Below are positions 1-9,014 of a DNA stretch of 44,685 nucleotides, one piece after another. The stretch spans positions 1 to 44,685 of the forward strand of contig BQJD01000031.1 in assembly GCA_021604525.1 (NCBI GenBank), read 5' to 3'. The translations under genes were made by a program, and so were the position numbers. The notes under the pieces are model-generated. The model had not been told where the DNA came from and made no database searches. It saw only the letters and a program-made list of their open reading frames with translations. Each line of letters opens with the position of its first letter. Position 1 is the stretch's first letter. This DNA is from a marine bacterium B5-7 (GTDB taxonomy: Bacteria > Pseudomonadota > Gammaproteobacteria > Arenicellales > CAJQKF01).

Positions 1-18
1 TTTGGCATGGCTTCGGTT

Positions 19-88
19 TTATGGCGCGTTTCTGGTTATCGCGCCATTATGGATTTATTTGGCGCAATTAGGATTATCGCGCCATTAA
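19..88. repeat. Short GGCGCGATAA-type repeats at the broken end of hsdR
   Basis: The 14-mer TTATCGCGCCATTA occurs at 36-49 and again at 74-87. An inverted partial copy, TTATGGCGCG, lies at 19-28, and a related TTTGGCGCAATTA lies near 58-70. The block starts about 40 bp from the point where hsdR homology stops. It could be a transposon end, a palindromic intergenic repeat or a recombination scar. No transposase is visible and the family is not recognised. Confidence 0.5.
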
Positions 89-127
89 CCCCGGTGTGCA
101 ACTACCAAGACGGGTGCAAGACCAGGA

Positions 128-474
128 GAGGATCAGGTAGCGCTCGGGCTTCGCATCATGCTCGCAGAACTTATCCGGTTGCGCAGGTGCTCGATGAATC
201 CCCGGTTGCCATGGATGTCGGTGTGGAGATGGCGGAAAGACCTAAGCAACGCTCCCTCTGCATCAAAGTAGCGCGGGTTGAATTCCCGCACCTTGGCGTC
301 CAGCAGGTCGTCGAAGAAGAGGGAGCGGTTTTTGGCGCGGTCGGCGGGCGGCACGTCCGGATCAAACCCGCGCCGCTGCTCGGCTTCCTCGCGGCCCACA
401 ACGGTCCATCCGATGGCCTCGGCGTATTCGAGGATCCGGGCTTGGACGGTTTTGTGTTCTCCGGGGGTGGGCAT
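128..474 (-). pseudogene. hsdR: Truncated, frameshifted type I restriction subunit HsdR (N-terminal stub)
   Basis: The frame opening at 474 (MPTPGEHKTVQARILEYAEA..., with RSLFFDDLLDAKVREFNPRY further on) is the typical N-terminus of HsdR, the motor/nuclease subunit that normally has about 800-1100 residues. The original frame holds HsdR-like sequence to about residue 100 (GNRGFIEHLRNR) and then ends in unrelated residues. Shifting frame at 175-176, as if one G were lost, recovers DKFCEHDAKPERYLIL down to about 128, which matches the expected continuation. Homology then stops. The PD-(D/E)xK nuclease and helicase domains are absent. The start lies 3 nt after the HerA stop, so it was the last gene of the operon. 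The frameshift alone could be a sequencing error, but the loss of the rest cannot be explained that way within this window. Confidence 0.8.
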
Positions 475-477
475 GGG

Positions 478-2238
478 TTACTTCTTTGACGCTTGGATTG
501 CCTGTTTCCTCCAACTCGCAACGGCATCAGAAAGCTTTGCCACTTCCTTGTCCTCGCCCCACTTATCCCAAAAGGGAACGGTTCCGCTGTTTGGCTTATT
601 CTCCGGTTGTTGAATTCTGACCCGAGTGGGTAGAAGGCTCGCATCACCAACGACCAACGCCTCTCCGGTGTCAAGGACCGGCAGGAGGTCACTAAATCCC
701 CCAAGACTGTCAGGCAATAAGCGCCGGACAACATTCTGGTCGTCTCCGTTTGTGAGTCGCATCGCGACCAAGTTGTTGCACTGACTCAAAACCGTTCGGT
801 TCACCTCGGACGGACGTTGACTAATAACCACGAGTCCGACGCCGTATTTTCGCCCCTCTTTGGCGATGCGTTCGAACGCATCCACCGCAAAAGCCTCTCC
901 TCCGCTGGATGACTGGCGCTCGGGAATATATAGGTGTGCTTCATCGCAAAACAGGGCGATGGGGTGCCTGTTCTCCGTTAGTGTCCATTGCTGAATTGAA
1001 AAGATTAGTTTCGCGACCAAGCTGATGATCAACGGAAGCATATCGGATGGAACTTCCGAGAAATCCACAATCTTAACGCCTCCTAACTTATCTGCTTGGT
1101 CCTTAGTCCCCGCTACCAGAGCTGCAACGAGCTTATCGAGCCAATCGAACTCCATAGTCTCCTTCGGAGCTTGAAACAAAAAGCCAAGCCGACGATCCGT
1201 TTGCTTGTTTTTCAGCCTCTCAACAAGGCGGCTCAGTTTTCCGTGAAACGGCCCCTGCTTCTCGCTGCGAGCGCCGGGAATCATTTCACTATCTAGTTCT
1301 TCCAGGCGTGCGATGACGTCTGCGATCGAAAATGGAATCGGACTATCGATAGTAAAGTTATTGAGAACTTCATCGTGTTTGCCTTTGGTCAGATAGTCGC
1401 GCTTCGCTTCGATGATAGTCCGCGACATGAGCATCGCTTGGTTCGGTGCGTTTTGATCACTTCGATCGACGAACATCGAAACCATCGCCTCGTAGGCCAG
1501 CAACCAATACGGGAGGTGAACAATCCCGTCCTTTAGTGCGCTCTTGGCATCGAGGTCCTTTGGGCTAGCAATCCGAAGATGCCGGATGCCGTCCGCTTTC
1601 AAAGGGCGATATTCACCATGAATATCGAAAACGATACCGTTGGCATTGGGCAATCCGGCCATGCACTCGAGCACGCGGGCAGTAGTCCAAGATTTACCCG
1701 AACCGGTGCTTCCCACTATGATGGCGTGGCGTTGGAAAAATTTATTCCCATTGAGGAATGCCTCCGCCTTATCATCCAGAGTGTAGTGACCAAGCGACAA
1801 CCTCTCCCCGTCGGATGCGATATTGGCAATCACTTGCATGAAGTTCGTCAATGATTCTCCTTCGACAGCAAAGCAATTGGCGTCTATTTCTGGAACTGTC
1901 TCCAAAGTCCGAAGAAAAACGTTGGATTCGGCGCCCAGCTTGTCGACCATCGTGCCGATCAACGTGATTCTTACCAAGTTGAGCTCTGTGGGCAATTTAA
2001 GGTCGCCCTCATCGCCTTCAACATCACCAATCTCTTTCGCTTCTACGGCGTTGCGGGTGATTTTCTGAATAATCCCAATCAGATGTTGGCCTGGGTGGCT
2101 GCTTTGGAGGACAGCCAGTCGATTGACCTGCAATTTCCGGAGGCGCTCAACATCAGCCACGTGGACAATGACGATTGCCGTATCGACTGATTTCACTCTG
2201 CCAAGGGCGTCCGTATCGTTGTATTTGAAGATGCTCAT
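478..2238 (-). CDS. HerA-like ATPase (DUF87), partner of the SIR2 protein
   Basis: A 586-residue FtsK/HerA-superfamily ATPase. The N-terminal ~150 residues fit a HAS-barrel-like domain. Walker A is GSTGSGKS at 176-183. Walker B is IALFCDEAH at 427-435. A conserved SQRPSEVNRTVLSQCNN stretch at 473-489 fits the sensor/arginine region of HerA proteins. Such ATPases form hexameric rings. When encoded beside a SIR2 protein they form the SIR2-HerA antiphage system, in which the complex depletes NAD+ on phage infection. That function is taken from the family, not shown here. Its ATG (2238-2236) overlaps the SIR2 stop as ATGA, implying translational coupling. The same operon carries hsdM and hsdS upstream and the hsdR stub downstream. 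A role in DNA end processing is the alternative, but the SIR2 neighbour argues for defence. Confidence 0.85.
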   Translation of the reverse strand: MSIFKYNDTDALGRVKSVDTAIVIVHVADVERLRKLQVNRLAVLQSSHPGQHLIGIIQKITRNAVEAKEIGDVEGDEGDLKLPTELNLVRITLIGTMVDKLGAESNVFLRTLETVPEIDANCFAVEGESLTNFMQVIANIASDGERLSLGHYTLDDKAEAFLNGNKFFQRHAIIVGSTGSGKSWTTARVLECMAGLPNANGIVFDIHGEYRPLKADGIRHLRIASPKDLDAKSALKDGIVHLPYWLLAYEAMVSMFVDRSDQNAPNQAMLMSRTIIEAKRDYLTKGKHDEVLNNFTIDSPIPFSIADVIARLEELDSEMIPGARSEKQGPFHGKLSRLVERLKNKQTDRRLGFLFQAPKETMEFDWLDKLVAALVAGTKDQADKLGGVKIVDFSEVPSDMLPLIISLVAKLIFSIQQWTLTENRHPIALFCDEAHLYIPERQSSSGGEAFAVDAFERIAKEGRKYGVGLVVISQRPSEVNRTVLSQCNNLVAMRLTNGDDQNVVRRLLPDSLGGFSDLLPVLDTGEALVVGDASLLPTRVRIQQPENKPNSGTVPFWDKWGEDKEVAKLSDAVASWRKQAIQASKK

Positions 2239-3272
2239 GAGATTACCAGTTTTAGTAATTCACCCAATTGCCATGTCGGAGACCCAGCGATTTCTTCACC
2301 CGTAGGGAATTCCGCGCTGTATATGCGGCAGCCACCAGGGGACTCCTCAATTGCCAAATACTTCCCGCATTTCCCGCTTCGCAAGAACGCCTTTGCAGTC
2401 GCAGAAATGGTCTTGGTTAAGAGAACAAGCGGGACGTCTTTGCTGCGACACCTTTCAACGAGGGTTGTTTGAAGGTGCGTGTCGTTAAATCCATAACCAA
2501 TGCAAAGATAGGCATCCGCGTTTTGCAGAGCCTTGTCGGCTTCAGATTTGATGGAATGGAAGGGCTCGTCGTGAGTAAGCCGATATTTCTCAATTCCTGG
2601 AGTGACAATTACCGGCAAAACGTTTGGTGGTCGTGAGGCCGAAACAGGGAGACCAAACACGACACCGTCGCTGTCCCGAAACCAGTCAAACGAACCATGC
2701 ACTTTCCAGACATTCACCGTCCGGGATGGCGTGTTTCCGACGTGGATACGAGGCTTTCCGCTATTGGCTCGTGCCCGAATGTGCCCGTAGTTGAATCCGG
2801 TGTAGTGGATCAGTTTTCCAGCGTCCGCAGCGTATTCGGCGATTCGATCGTAGTTCGGAGTAACGACATGGATGTCGGTCCGAGTGCTGTTGAATAGATG
2901 GAGGAAGAGCTTGGTGAGCGGGAAGAGATAGTGATCAACAATCGCCCTTTCAAATACCTGATGATCAAAGGGAGCAAGATAGTCCCAAGTCGATTCGACA
3001 ACGAGAGCGGTCAGAGTTTCTGGTAGGCGAACTTCGTCGAGTGCAGTTTCAAGGTCAGTGGTGGTCAGCTTCGACTGAAACTCGGCCCATTTGGTTGCCT
3101 CTTCTGGTTTAGCGGTCCCTGGACAAGCGACCTTCTCTAAGTGAGCCTTCAGCTGCGGCATGCCCGGAATTCCGTATGCCGCAGATGCACCGCTCCCGAG
3201 AATGATCACCGGAGATCTGCTCACGCATTCTTGGGCGAGTTCGAGCAGTGATTTTTTGGGTTCTGTGCTCAT
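2235..3272 (-). CDS. SIR2-like NAD+-hydrolase domain protein (defence effector)
   Basis: A 345-residue SIR2-family protein. The nucleotide-binding signature VIILGSGASAAYGIPGM lies at 22-38. The catalytic Asn is in TPNYDR (N140) and the catalytic His in KVHGSFDWF (H192). CIGYGFNDTHL at 257-267 closes the Rossmann fold, as in defence SIR2 proteins (ThsA, Dsr, SIR2-HerA). No separate DNA-binding or membrane domain is visible, so activity probably depends on the HerA ring encoded next. The start overlaps the hsdS stop and the stop overlaps the herA start, both as ATGA. This fixes the gene inside the restriction-modification operon. The inferred role is NAD+ depletion on infection. A deacetylase role is less likely given the context. 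Confidence 0.85.
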   Translation of the reverse strand: MSTEPKKSLLELAQECVSRSPVIILGSGASAAYGIPGMPQLKAHLEKVACPGTAKPEEATKWAEFQSKLTTTDLETALDEVRLPETLTALVVESTWDYLAPFDHQVFERAIVDHYLFPLTKLFLHLFNSTRTDIHVVTPNYDRIAEYAADAGKLIHYTGFNYGHIRARANSGKPRIHVGNTPSRTVNVWKVHGSFDWFRDSDGVVFGLPVSASRPPNVLPVIVTPGIEKYRLTHDEPFHSIKSEADKALQNADAYLCIGYGFNDTHLQTTLVERCRSKDVPLVLLTKTISATAKAFLRSGKCGKYLAIEESPGGCRIYSAEFPTGEEIAGSPTWQLGELLKLVIS

Positions 3273-4507
3273 GCTGTGATCTCGAGTTCGTGAACGCGGG
3301 TTTTCGCGGTCATCAGTTCATGAAGGAGGGTGCGGAAGAGGTCTTGGAGTTGGAAAGTCTTTTGCTTCGCCAACTCCATTTTTCGGTTCAAAGCGGTCAG
3401 GAGTTCTGCAATCTGTTTCTGCTCTTCCATATCGCCTGGGATCGGAATCTGAAACCCCTCGAGACGGGTTGGACTCACGTTCGGTTGGTTCGATCCTTCC
3501 GCCATATACCTCAAGGGAGCGATGAAGTAGGGTGAAAAGATGATCTGGAAAAGGTAGTCCTTCCTAAGTCGCGGGTCGGTAATTTCGAATCTTCCAACGC
3601 GCTGATTAAGGAGGGCGGGAAGGTGTTGCTCTTCGATGAAGCAATACTTCATTCCCTCTTTGATAATCGGACGAGTTAGCGAAAGAATCAAGTCACCGGC
3701 CTTGAGTGCATACGCACTTCTTTCCTTTAGGAAGGACGTCGGCAGATATTTGTCGTCCTTGTCGATGAGGAAGCCGGTCGAGACATTGCTAATCCGGATC
3801 AGCCAGACACCGTCCGGAACGTAATCGGCGCTCTTGAAGGCGTAGCCATTGAGCACGCGCGCATACTTTCCGAGTGGCACCACCTCCCAGCTTTCGGGAA
3901 CGGGGCCGATTTCGGTTTGTTTTTGGGGCTCAAAGCGGAGGCCTTCAGTGAAGAGCTTGTGCATGAGGGCCTTTTTCAGCTCGGTGGTGGTCTGAATGAT
4001 CCGCTCCTGCGCTTCGATCGCCCGCTGCACCGTTGAAAGGATGTGCGCGATCTTCTTCTGCTCGGGGAGTGGGGGCACTCTAAGCTCAAAGCTCCCGAAG
4101 TTTGTTTTGTTGAGGATGGGAACCGTCGTTTTGACCGCACGCTTCTCGAGCTTGTCGCGGTTTTCATGGAAGCAGTAGTAGACGAATTCGGGATCACTCT
4201 CCGTGTTGCAGATGAGAGCGTTAATTTGCTGGTTTGTGGCCGACTGGTCGTTTCCAACCAACCCCAGTTTGCCGACATTGCCAATGCAACCAACCAGCAC
4301 AGCGTCCTTAGGAAGAGCGCGGCATTTTTCGAATCCGAGTTTGGTAAGCCGTTTGTGGGCGGTGCGAATGTATTTCCCGTTATCGAGATCGGCGGGAGAA
4401 ATCAGATTGTACTCACCGTCATAGAAATCCTTGCGCTTCGTGCTCGGAGTGCGTCCGGTCACAATTTCACCAAGGTCTTTGACCTGTCTGTCGCGCCAGT
4501 CGCTCAT
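3269..4507 (-). CDS. hsdS: Type I restriction-modification specificity subunit HsdS
   Basis: A 412-residue protein with the duplicated HsdS plan. Target-recognition domain 1 covers about residues 5-150. A conserved helical spacer follows (PPLPEQKKIAHILSTVQRAI, then KKALMHKLFTEGL). Domain 2 covers about 205-350 and is followed by a second helical repeat (EEQKQIAELLTALNRKMELA). Both domains look full length, so a bipartite target is expected; the sequence recognised cannot be read from here. The ATG overlaps the hsdM stop as ATGA. With HsdM it should form a methyltransferase. With hsdR broken, it may now only direct methylation. Confidence 0.93.
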   Translation of the reverse strand: MSDWRDRQVKDLGEIVTGRTPSTKRKDFYDGEYNLISPADLDNGKYIRTAHKRLTKLGFEKCRALPKDAVLVGCIGNVGKLGLVGNDQSATNQQINALICNTESDPEFVYYCFHENRDKLEKRAVKTTVPILNKTNFGSFELRVPPLPEQKKIAHILSTVQRAIEAQERIIQTTTELKKALMHKLFTEGLRFEPQKQTEIGPVPESWEVVPLGKYARVLNGYAFKSADYVPDGVWLIRISNVSTGFLIDKDDKYLPTSFLKERSAYALKAGDLILSLTRPIIKEGMKYCFIEEQHLPALLNQRVGRFEITDPRLRKDYLFQIIFSPYFIAPLRYMAEGSNQPNVSPTRLEGFQIPIPGDMEEQKQIAELLTALNRKMELAKQKTFQLQDLFRTLLHELMTAKTRVHELEITA

Positions 4508-6066
4508 ACCCCGATCTTCTCCAGAATTTCCTTCAAGGCTTTATCCGTCTCCCGCGCCTCTGCCTCGATGACTTTCAGTTCCTCGACGATCTCCGCGATG
4601 GGCCGGTAGGTTTCGGCATCTGAGGTGTGGATGTAGCGGCTGGGGGAAATGTTGTAGTCGTTTTTCGCAAGCTCCTTGTGATCGACGATGCGGCTGAGTT
4701 TTTCCTCTTCCTTCCAGCCGATGAGGGTGTCGGCAATGCGCTGGATGCCAGCGTCGGGGATGAAGTTCTTGGGGTCGCCCTTTTCGAAGACCTGGCTGGC
4801 GTTGACGAGGAAGACCTTGCCCTGTCGGGTCTTGGGCTTGGCGCGGTTGAGGAAAAGGACGATGCCGGGGGCGGTGGTGTTGTAGAAGAGGTTTTCGGGC
4901 AGGTAGAGGACGCTTTCGATGAGGTCGTGATCGATGAACCACTGGCGGACGGTCTTTTCTTTGTTAGTGCCGGCATTGCCCGATCCGCGGGAGGCGGCGC
5001 CGGTGTCGAGGACGACGGCGGCGCGACCGTCTGCATTGAGACTGGCGTGCATGTGCTGGACCCAGCCCCAGTCGGCGGAGGATTTGCCGGGGAAGCCCGC
5101 CCCGGCGGGGAAGCGGTCGAGTTCGTCGTTGTCGTAGTCGGCTTCGGTGAACCAGTTCTGGTTCCACATTGGGTTGGCGACCACTCTGTCGAAGGTGCGC
5201 AGCTTGCCGACGTGTCGAAACTTGGGGTTCTTGAAGGTATCGCCGATTTCGATTTCGCCTTCCATGTCATGAATTATCAGGTTCATGTTGGCCATGGCCC
5301 AGGTGTCGGCGATGTATTCCTGGCCATAGAGTTTGAGCGGTGCGAAAGTGCGCTTCTTCTTACCCTTCGTCTGCTCTTCCATCTCGATTTCGCACTTGAT
5401 CAACAGGCCGCCGGAGCCACAACACGGATCATGGATTTCCATACCGGGCTGCGGCTGAAGCACTTTTGACATGATCGTGCCGACTTCCGGTGGAGTATAG
5501 AACTCACCTGCGCTCGATCCGCCGCCCTCGGCGAATTTGCGGATGAGATATTCGTAACTTTTGCCGATGATGTCAGCCTCGACATCCTCCAACCCCAGGC
5601 GCTTGATGCTGATGGCCTCGATGAGGTTGGAAAGGCGGTCGTCGTCGATATCTCGCTGACCGTGGGTGGTGGCATTGAAGTCGACGCGATCGATGATGCC
5701 TTGCAGCAGTGGATTCTCCCTGGCGATGGCCCGCATGTGGGTGGTGACGCCTTCGCCGATTTGATCTGCAATTTTTCGGATGACGGACCATACCGACTCT
5801 TCCGGATCCTCGGGCGCTAGCGGCAGGTAGAAACGCACCAGCTTGTGGTCACGCTTTGCGAGTTGAAAAGCCTTCTTGCGCGAGCCGACTTCCTTGGCGA
5901 TGCGATTCAACTCATCATCGAATACGTCGCAGAGTCGTTTGGTGAAAATTAGCGGAAGGATGAAATCCTTGTACTTGGGCGCGTCCTTGGCACCGCGAAT
6001 AGAGCAAGCCGCATCCCAGATCCACGATTCGAGGGATTTGTCTTGAGTCTTTCCGTTCGCAGCCAT
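4504..6066 (-). CDS. hsdM: Type I DNA methyltransferase subunit HsdM (N6-adenine)
   Basis: A 520-residue HsdM. An N-terminal helical HsdM_N domain covers about residues 10-150. The SAM-binding motif I is DPCCGSGG at 213-220, after GEFYTPPEV. The catalytic motif IV is NPMW (298-301), a variant of NPPF/NPPY retained in a subset of type I methylases. It transfers methyl groups from S-adenosylmethionine to adenine within the HsdS-defined site. It is the first gene of the operon, and AAAGG a few bases before the ATG may be the ribosome site. Overlap with hsdS (ATGA) couples expression. Length and motifs indicate an intact enzyme. Confidence 0.93.
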   Translation of the reverse strand: MAANGKTQDKSLESWIWDAACSIRGAKDAPKYKDFILPLIFTKRLCDVFDDELNRIAKEVGSRKKAFQLAKRDHKLVRFYLPLAPEDPEESVWSVIRKIADQIGEGVTTHMRAIARENPLLQGIIDRVDFNATTHGQRDIDDDRLSNLIEAISIKRLGLEDVEADIIGKSYEYLIRKFAEGGGSSAGEFYTPPEVGTIMSKVLQPQPGMEIHDPCCGSGGLLIKCEIEMEEQTKGKKKRTFAPLKLYGQEYIADTWAMANMNLIIHDMEGEIEIGDTFKNPKFRHVGKLRTFDRVVANPMWNQNWFTEADYDNDELDRFPAGAGFPGKSSADWGWVQHMHASLNADGRAAVVLDTGAASRGSGNAGTNKEKTVRQWFIDHDLIESVLYLPENLFYNTTAPGIVLFLNRAKPKTRQGKVFLVNASQVFEKGDPKNFIPDAGIQRIADTLIGWKEEEKLSRIVDHKELAKNDYNISPSRYIHTSDAETYRPIAEIVEELKVIEAEARETDKALKEILEKIGV

Positions 6067-6184
6067 GTGCCTTTATCCCTGTTTCTCTACTACCGATTGA
6101 TCAGTGTCTTGCTTTATAACCACCATGCACACCCTCTGCGTGATTAAAATGATTTTTATTGTATTAAAGATCGATATTGAACCT

Positions 6185-6203
6185 GCCTGTCAGTTTATCA
6201 GGC
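6185..6203 (-). terminator. Weak hairpin at the end of the AAA ATPase gene
   Basis: GCCTG/CAGGC arms flank an 9-nt loop and overlap the stop codon of the ATPase gene. No U-run follows directly, so intrinsic termination is doubtful. The rest of 6067-6184 is an AT-rich spacer that must hold the hsdM promoter. No clear -35/-10 pair stands out. Confidence 0.25.
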
Positions 6204-7409
6204 TAACCCGTTAAGTTGAGCCAGTAGCGGCTCAAGATTATCCCACGGTAAAACATGTCCTCTTTCACGCTGTTGCTGGACGCTTCCTCCGTGAATGAGC
6301 CATGGAGTGATCTGAAGATCGCTGAGTTGATTTCTCCAGTAGTCGAGACCGGCGAAATAATCCGATGCAATCGTTGCGCCAGACTTTATTTCAATGGCAT
6401 GAAGGCATCCCGGTGCAGTTTCCACAAGAGCATCAACTTCGTTCCCTTGTTTATTGCGTAAAAAATGCAGGCTGGGTTTGTGGCCGCGATTCATCTGCGC
6501 TTTGAGGAGTTCTGTCATTGCCCAGTTTTCAAATAACGCGCCACGCTGCGGGTGTGCTGTCAGGTGAGCGGCCTCGCGTATGCCAATCAGCCAGGCGGCG
6601 AGTCCCGGATCGCAAAAGTACAGCTTGGGGCTTTTAATCAGTCGCTTGGACAGGTTGGCAGACCACGGATGTATCAGAAACACGAGATAGCTGGCTTGCA
6701 GGACGGTCAGCCATGTCTGCGCGGTCGCGCGTGTAACGCCCGTATCGGCTGCCAGTGATGTGATATTGAGTAGCTGCCCGCAGCGTCCGGCGCATAGTTG
6801 TACAAAACGCTGGAATGCCGTTATATCCTGGATGTTGAGAATGGCGCGTACATCGCGTTCCAGGTAGGTGGCTACATAGTCCTGCAGCCATGTGGTTGCC
6901 GCCACGGGACGGTCGTATATGGGCGGGAACAAACCCGCATGCAACAACGCGCCCACACTTTGGGGGGCGCGTTTCGCCGTCTGTAACTCACCGAGCGTGA
7001 ATGGCAGTAACGTTAATAGCGTGCTACGTCCCGCCAAACTCTGCGTAATCGACTCGATCAGTTCAAACTGGCTTGAACCGGTCAATATATATTGACCCAT
7101 GGAGCGATCGGCATCCACCGTACTCTGGAGGTAAGAGAACAGCGAAGGCACGCGTTGCACTTCGTCGAGGATGGCTCCGCCCCGTGCCTGGCGCAAAAAC
7201 CCTCTTGGGTCTTCGTTGGCAAATGCCCGATTATCCGGATCTTCGAGGGAAAAGTAGGGGAAGTTCGGGCGTAGCAGGCGGGATAGCGTTGTCTTGCCGG
7301 ACTGGCGTGGTCCCGTGATCGTCAGGATTGGATAGCTACGTAACCTTTCCTCGGCAGTTTCCTGCATCAGGCGGGGTACCGGGTGTCGGGGTATGACAGG
7401 TTTGGCCAT
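6198..7409 (-). CDS. ATP-binding protein, AAA_14 + DUF4143 family
   Basis: A 403-residue member of the COG1373-type ATPases. Walker A is in TITGPRQSGKTTLSRLL (about residues 30-46). Walker B is in GGAILDEVQRVP (about 77-88), and ILTGSSQFEL is the sensor region. The C-terminal half (FENWAMTELLKAQ...LHFLRNKQGNEVDALVE...AIEIKSG) is the DUF4143 part. That pattern of D and E/K residues resembles a PD-(D/E)xK nuclease fold. These genes are common in accessory regions and their cellular role is mostly unknown. The gene stands alone, pointing the same way as hsdM, and lies at the edge of the defence locus. Confidence 0.85.
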   Translation of the reverse strand: MAKPVIPRHPVPRLMQETAEERLRSYPILTITGPRQSGKTTLSRLLRPNFPYFSLEDPDNRAFANEDPRGFLRQARGGAILDEVQRVPSLFSYLQSTVDADRSMGQYILTGSSQFELIESITQSLAGRSTLLTLLPFTLGELQTAKRAPQSVGALLHAGLFPPIYDRPVAATTWLQDYVATYLERDVRAILNIQDITAFQRFVQLCAGRCGQLLNITSLAADTGVTRATAQTWLTVLQASYLVFLIHPWSANLSKRLIKSPKLYFCDPGLAAWLIGIREAAHLTAHPQRGALFENWAMTELLKAQMNRGHKPSLHFLRNKQGNEVDALVETAPGCLHAIEIKSGATIASDYFAGLDYWRNQLSDLQITPWLIHGGSVQQQRERGHVLPWDNLEPLLAQLNGLA

Positions 7410-7546
7410 GACTAATTGTATAGCGAGGTGATCAATTGGTCAAAATAGAACTTGGCTTATTAACTATCAATACCAGCGATTAAAACGTCGTGGTTCTCGG
7501 TTCGGGCGAAAATATCGATAAGACGTTGGATGTCCATGGGTGAGCA

Positions 7547-8893
7547 CTACTCGCCGCGATGCTCAAGCGAGACCAGTATCTTCGGATAGTAGGCGCCGAG
7601 GGTGATGGCGCGCAGCACCATGAATAGCATCAGGCCAAGCCAGAGCCCGTGGTTTCCGAAAGCCGGAACCGTGAATTGCAGTATCAGCAGGTATCCAATG
7701 GTGGATAACAGCATGGCGTTACGCATCTGCGCGGTCTGGCTGGTACCGATAAATATGCCGTCGAGTTGAAAGCTCCACACCGAGATGATCGGTGCAACCA
7801 CCAGCCATGGCAGGTATTCGGCGGCATCGTTTTGTACCGTCGCCTGATTGGTTAATAGGGCGATGAGCTGATCGCCGAACAGCCAGTAGCCGAGTACTGC
7901 GATGATGGCGGTCAGCCCGGCCCATTGGGTGGATCGCTTGACCGCATTTTTAAAGCGCTCGACTCTACCGGCGCCGAAGGCGCTGCCGCCCAATGCTTCA
8001 ACGGCGTGGGCGAAGCCGTCCAGTGCATAGGCGGTGATGTTCACGAATGTCATCAACACCGCGTTGGCGGCCAGTATGGCATCGCCGAAGCGGGCGCCAA
8101 GCGCGGTGAAGTATGAAAACGAAAACACCAGGCACAGGGTGCGAATGAAGATATCGAAGTTGGCGCGCATCAACACCCCCAGCGCCTTGGTGTCACTCAG
8201 TCGGCTCCAGTCGAAAGGATGGGCGCGAAGCTGATCCTTTAGCAGATATATACCGAATACAACGGCGCTGTATTCGGCTATCAGCGACGCCATGGCTACA
8301 CCGGTCACACCCAGCTCAAGTACCGGCACGAACAGGAAGTCCAGCGCAACATTGGTGAGGTTCAAAACAAGTTGCAGGTAGAGTGCGCCGCGGGTGTCCT
8401 GCAGGCCGATGAGCGCACCGGTCATGGCATAGATGCAAAGGGTTGCGGGCGCGCTGAAGATACGAATGCTGACGTATTGCGATGCCAATGATTCCACTGC
8501 ATCACTGCCGGCAAGAATGCCGAAGGCGAGACGATCCAGCGGTACCTTGAAGATGACTACCAGCGAGCCGAACGCAAGACCCAGCAGCATGGCCCGCAGC
8601 AACGTATCGTGAACTTCGCGACTATCACCGCGTCCATGGGCGCGGGCGACGAAACCGGTGGTGCCCATGCGCAGGAAACCGAAGCCCCAGTAAAGGAAAC
8701 TGAATACCAGTGCGCCGAGGGCGACCGCGCCGATGTATTCCGGCCCGTCGAGATGACCCATGACAGCCGTATCCACCGCGCCGACCATGGGCACGGAAAT
8801 ATTCGACAACATGATTGGCGCGGCCAGTCCCCAGACCGTGCGATGGGTTATCTCGTCTGTTGTTGTATTGGTCACGGGCTTATTGAATGTCAT
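7547..8893 (-). CDS. MATE-family efflux transporter, DinF-like
   Basis: A 448-residue inner-membrane protein with about 12 hydrophobic segments in two MatE halves. The opening region HRTVWGLAAPIMLSNISVPMVGAVDTAVMG and GLQDTRGALYLQLVLNLTNVALDFLFV in the middle are typical of the DinF branch of MATE exporters. They move organic cations or metabolites out in exchange for H+ or Na+. No LexA box was recognised in the short gap (8894-9014) shared with the divergent ABC exporter. Substrate unknown. Confidence 0.9.
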   Translation of the reverse strand: MTFNKPVTNTTTDEITHRTVWGLAAPIMLSNISVPMVGAVDTAVMGHLDGPEYIGAVALGALVFSFLYWGFGFLRMGTTGFVARAHGRGDSREVHDTLLRAMLLGLAFGSLVVIFKVPLDRLAFGILAGSDAVESLASQYVSIRIFSAPATLCIYAMTGALIGLQDTRGALYLQLVLNLTNVALDFLFVPVLELGVTGVAMASLIAEYSAVVFGIYLLKDQLRAHPFDWSRLSDTKALGVLMRANFDIFIRTLCLVFSFSYFTALGARFGDAILAANAVLMTFVNITAYALDGFAHAVEALGGSAFGAGRVERFKNAVKRSTQWAGLTAIIAVLGYWLFGDQLIALLTNQATVQNDAAEYLPWLVVAPIISVWSFQLDGIFIGTSQTAQMRNAMLLSTIGYLLILQFTVPAFGNHGLWLGLMLFMVLRAITLGAYYPKILVSLEHRGE

Positions 8894-8985
8894 TCATGAA
8901 AGGGGAATCAACCAAGCTGCATCTCAGGTCGCGAGATAGTGAGTGATTGATTACAGAAAGACAATCGCTGCTCGCTCATGGTCGG

Positions 8986-8991
8986 TATAAT
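8986..8991 (+). promoter_or_regulatory. Possible -10 element (TATAAT) for the ABC exporter
   Basis: A perfect TATAAT lies 24 bp before the TTG proposed as start of the ABC exporter. No convincing -35 hexamer is present 16-18 bp upstream, so this is a weak call. Confidence 0.3.
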
Positions 8992-9014
8992 CGACACCCA
9001 TTCGCTACCGTCTG

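Noticed and set aside
4627-5469. 280-residue open frame on the plus strand opposite hsdM
   Set aside because: Low-complexity valine/glycine-rich translation antisense to hsdM; shadow.
7460-7537. 25-codon minus-strand frame downstream of the MATE gene
   Set aside because: It begins and ends cleanly but has no family resemblance; too short to support as a gene.
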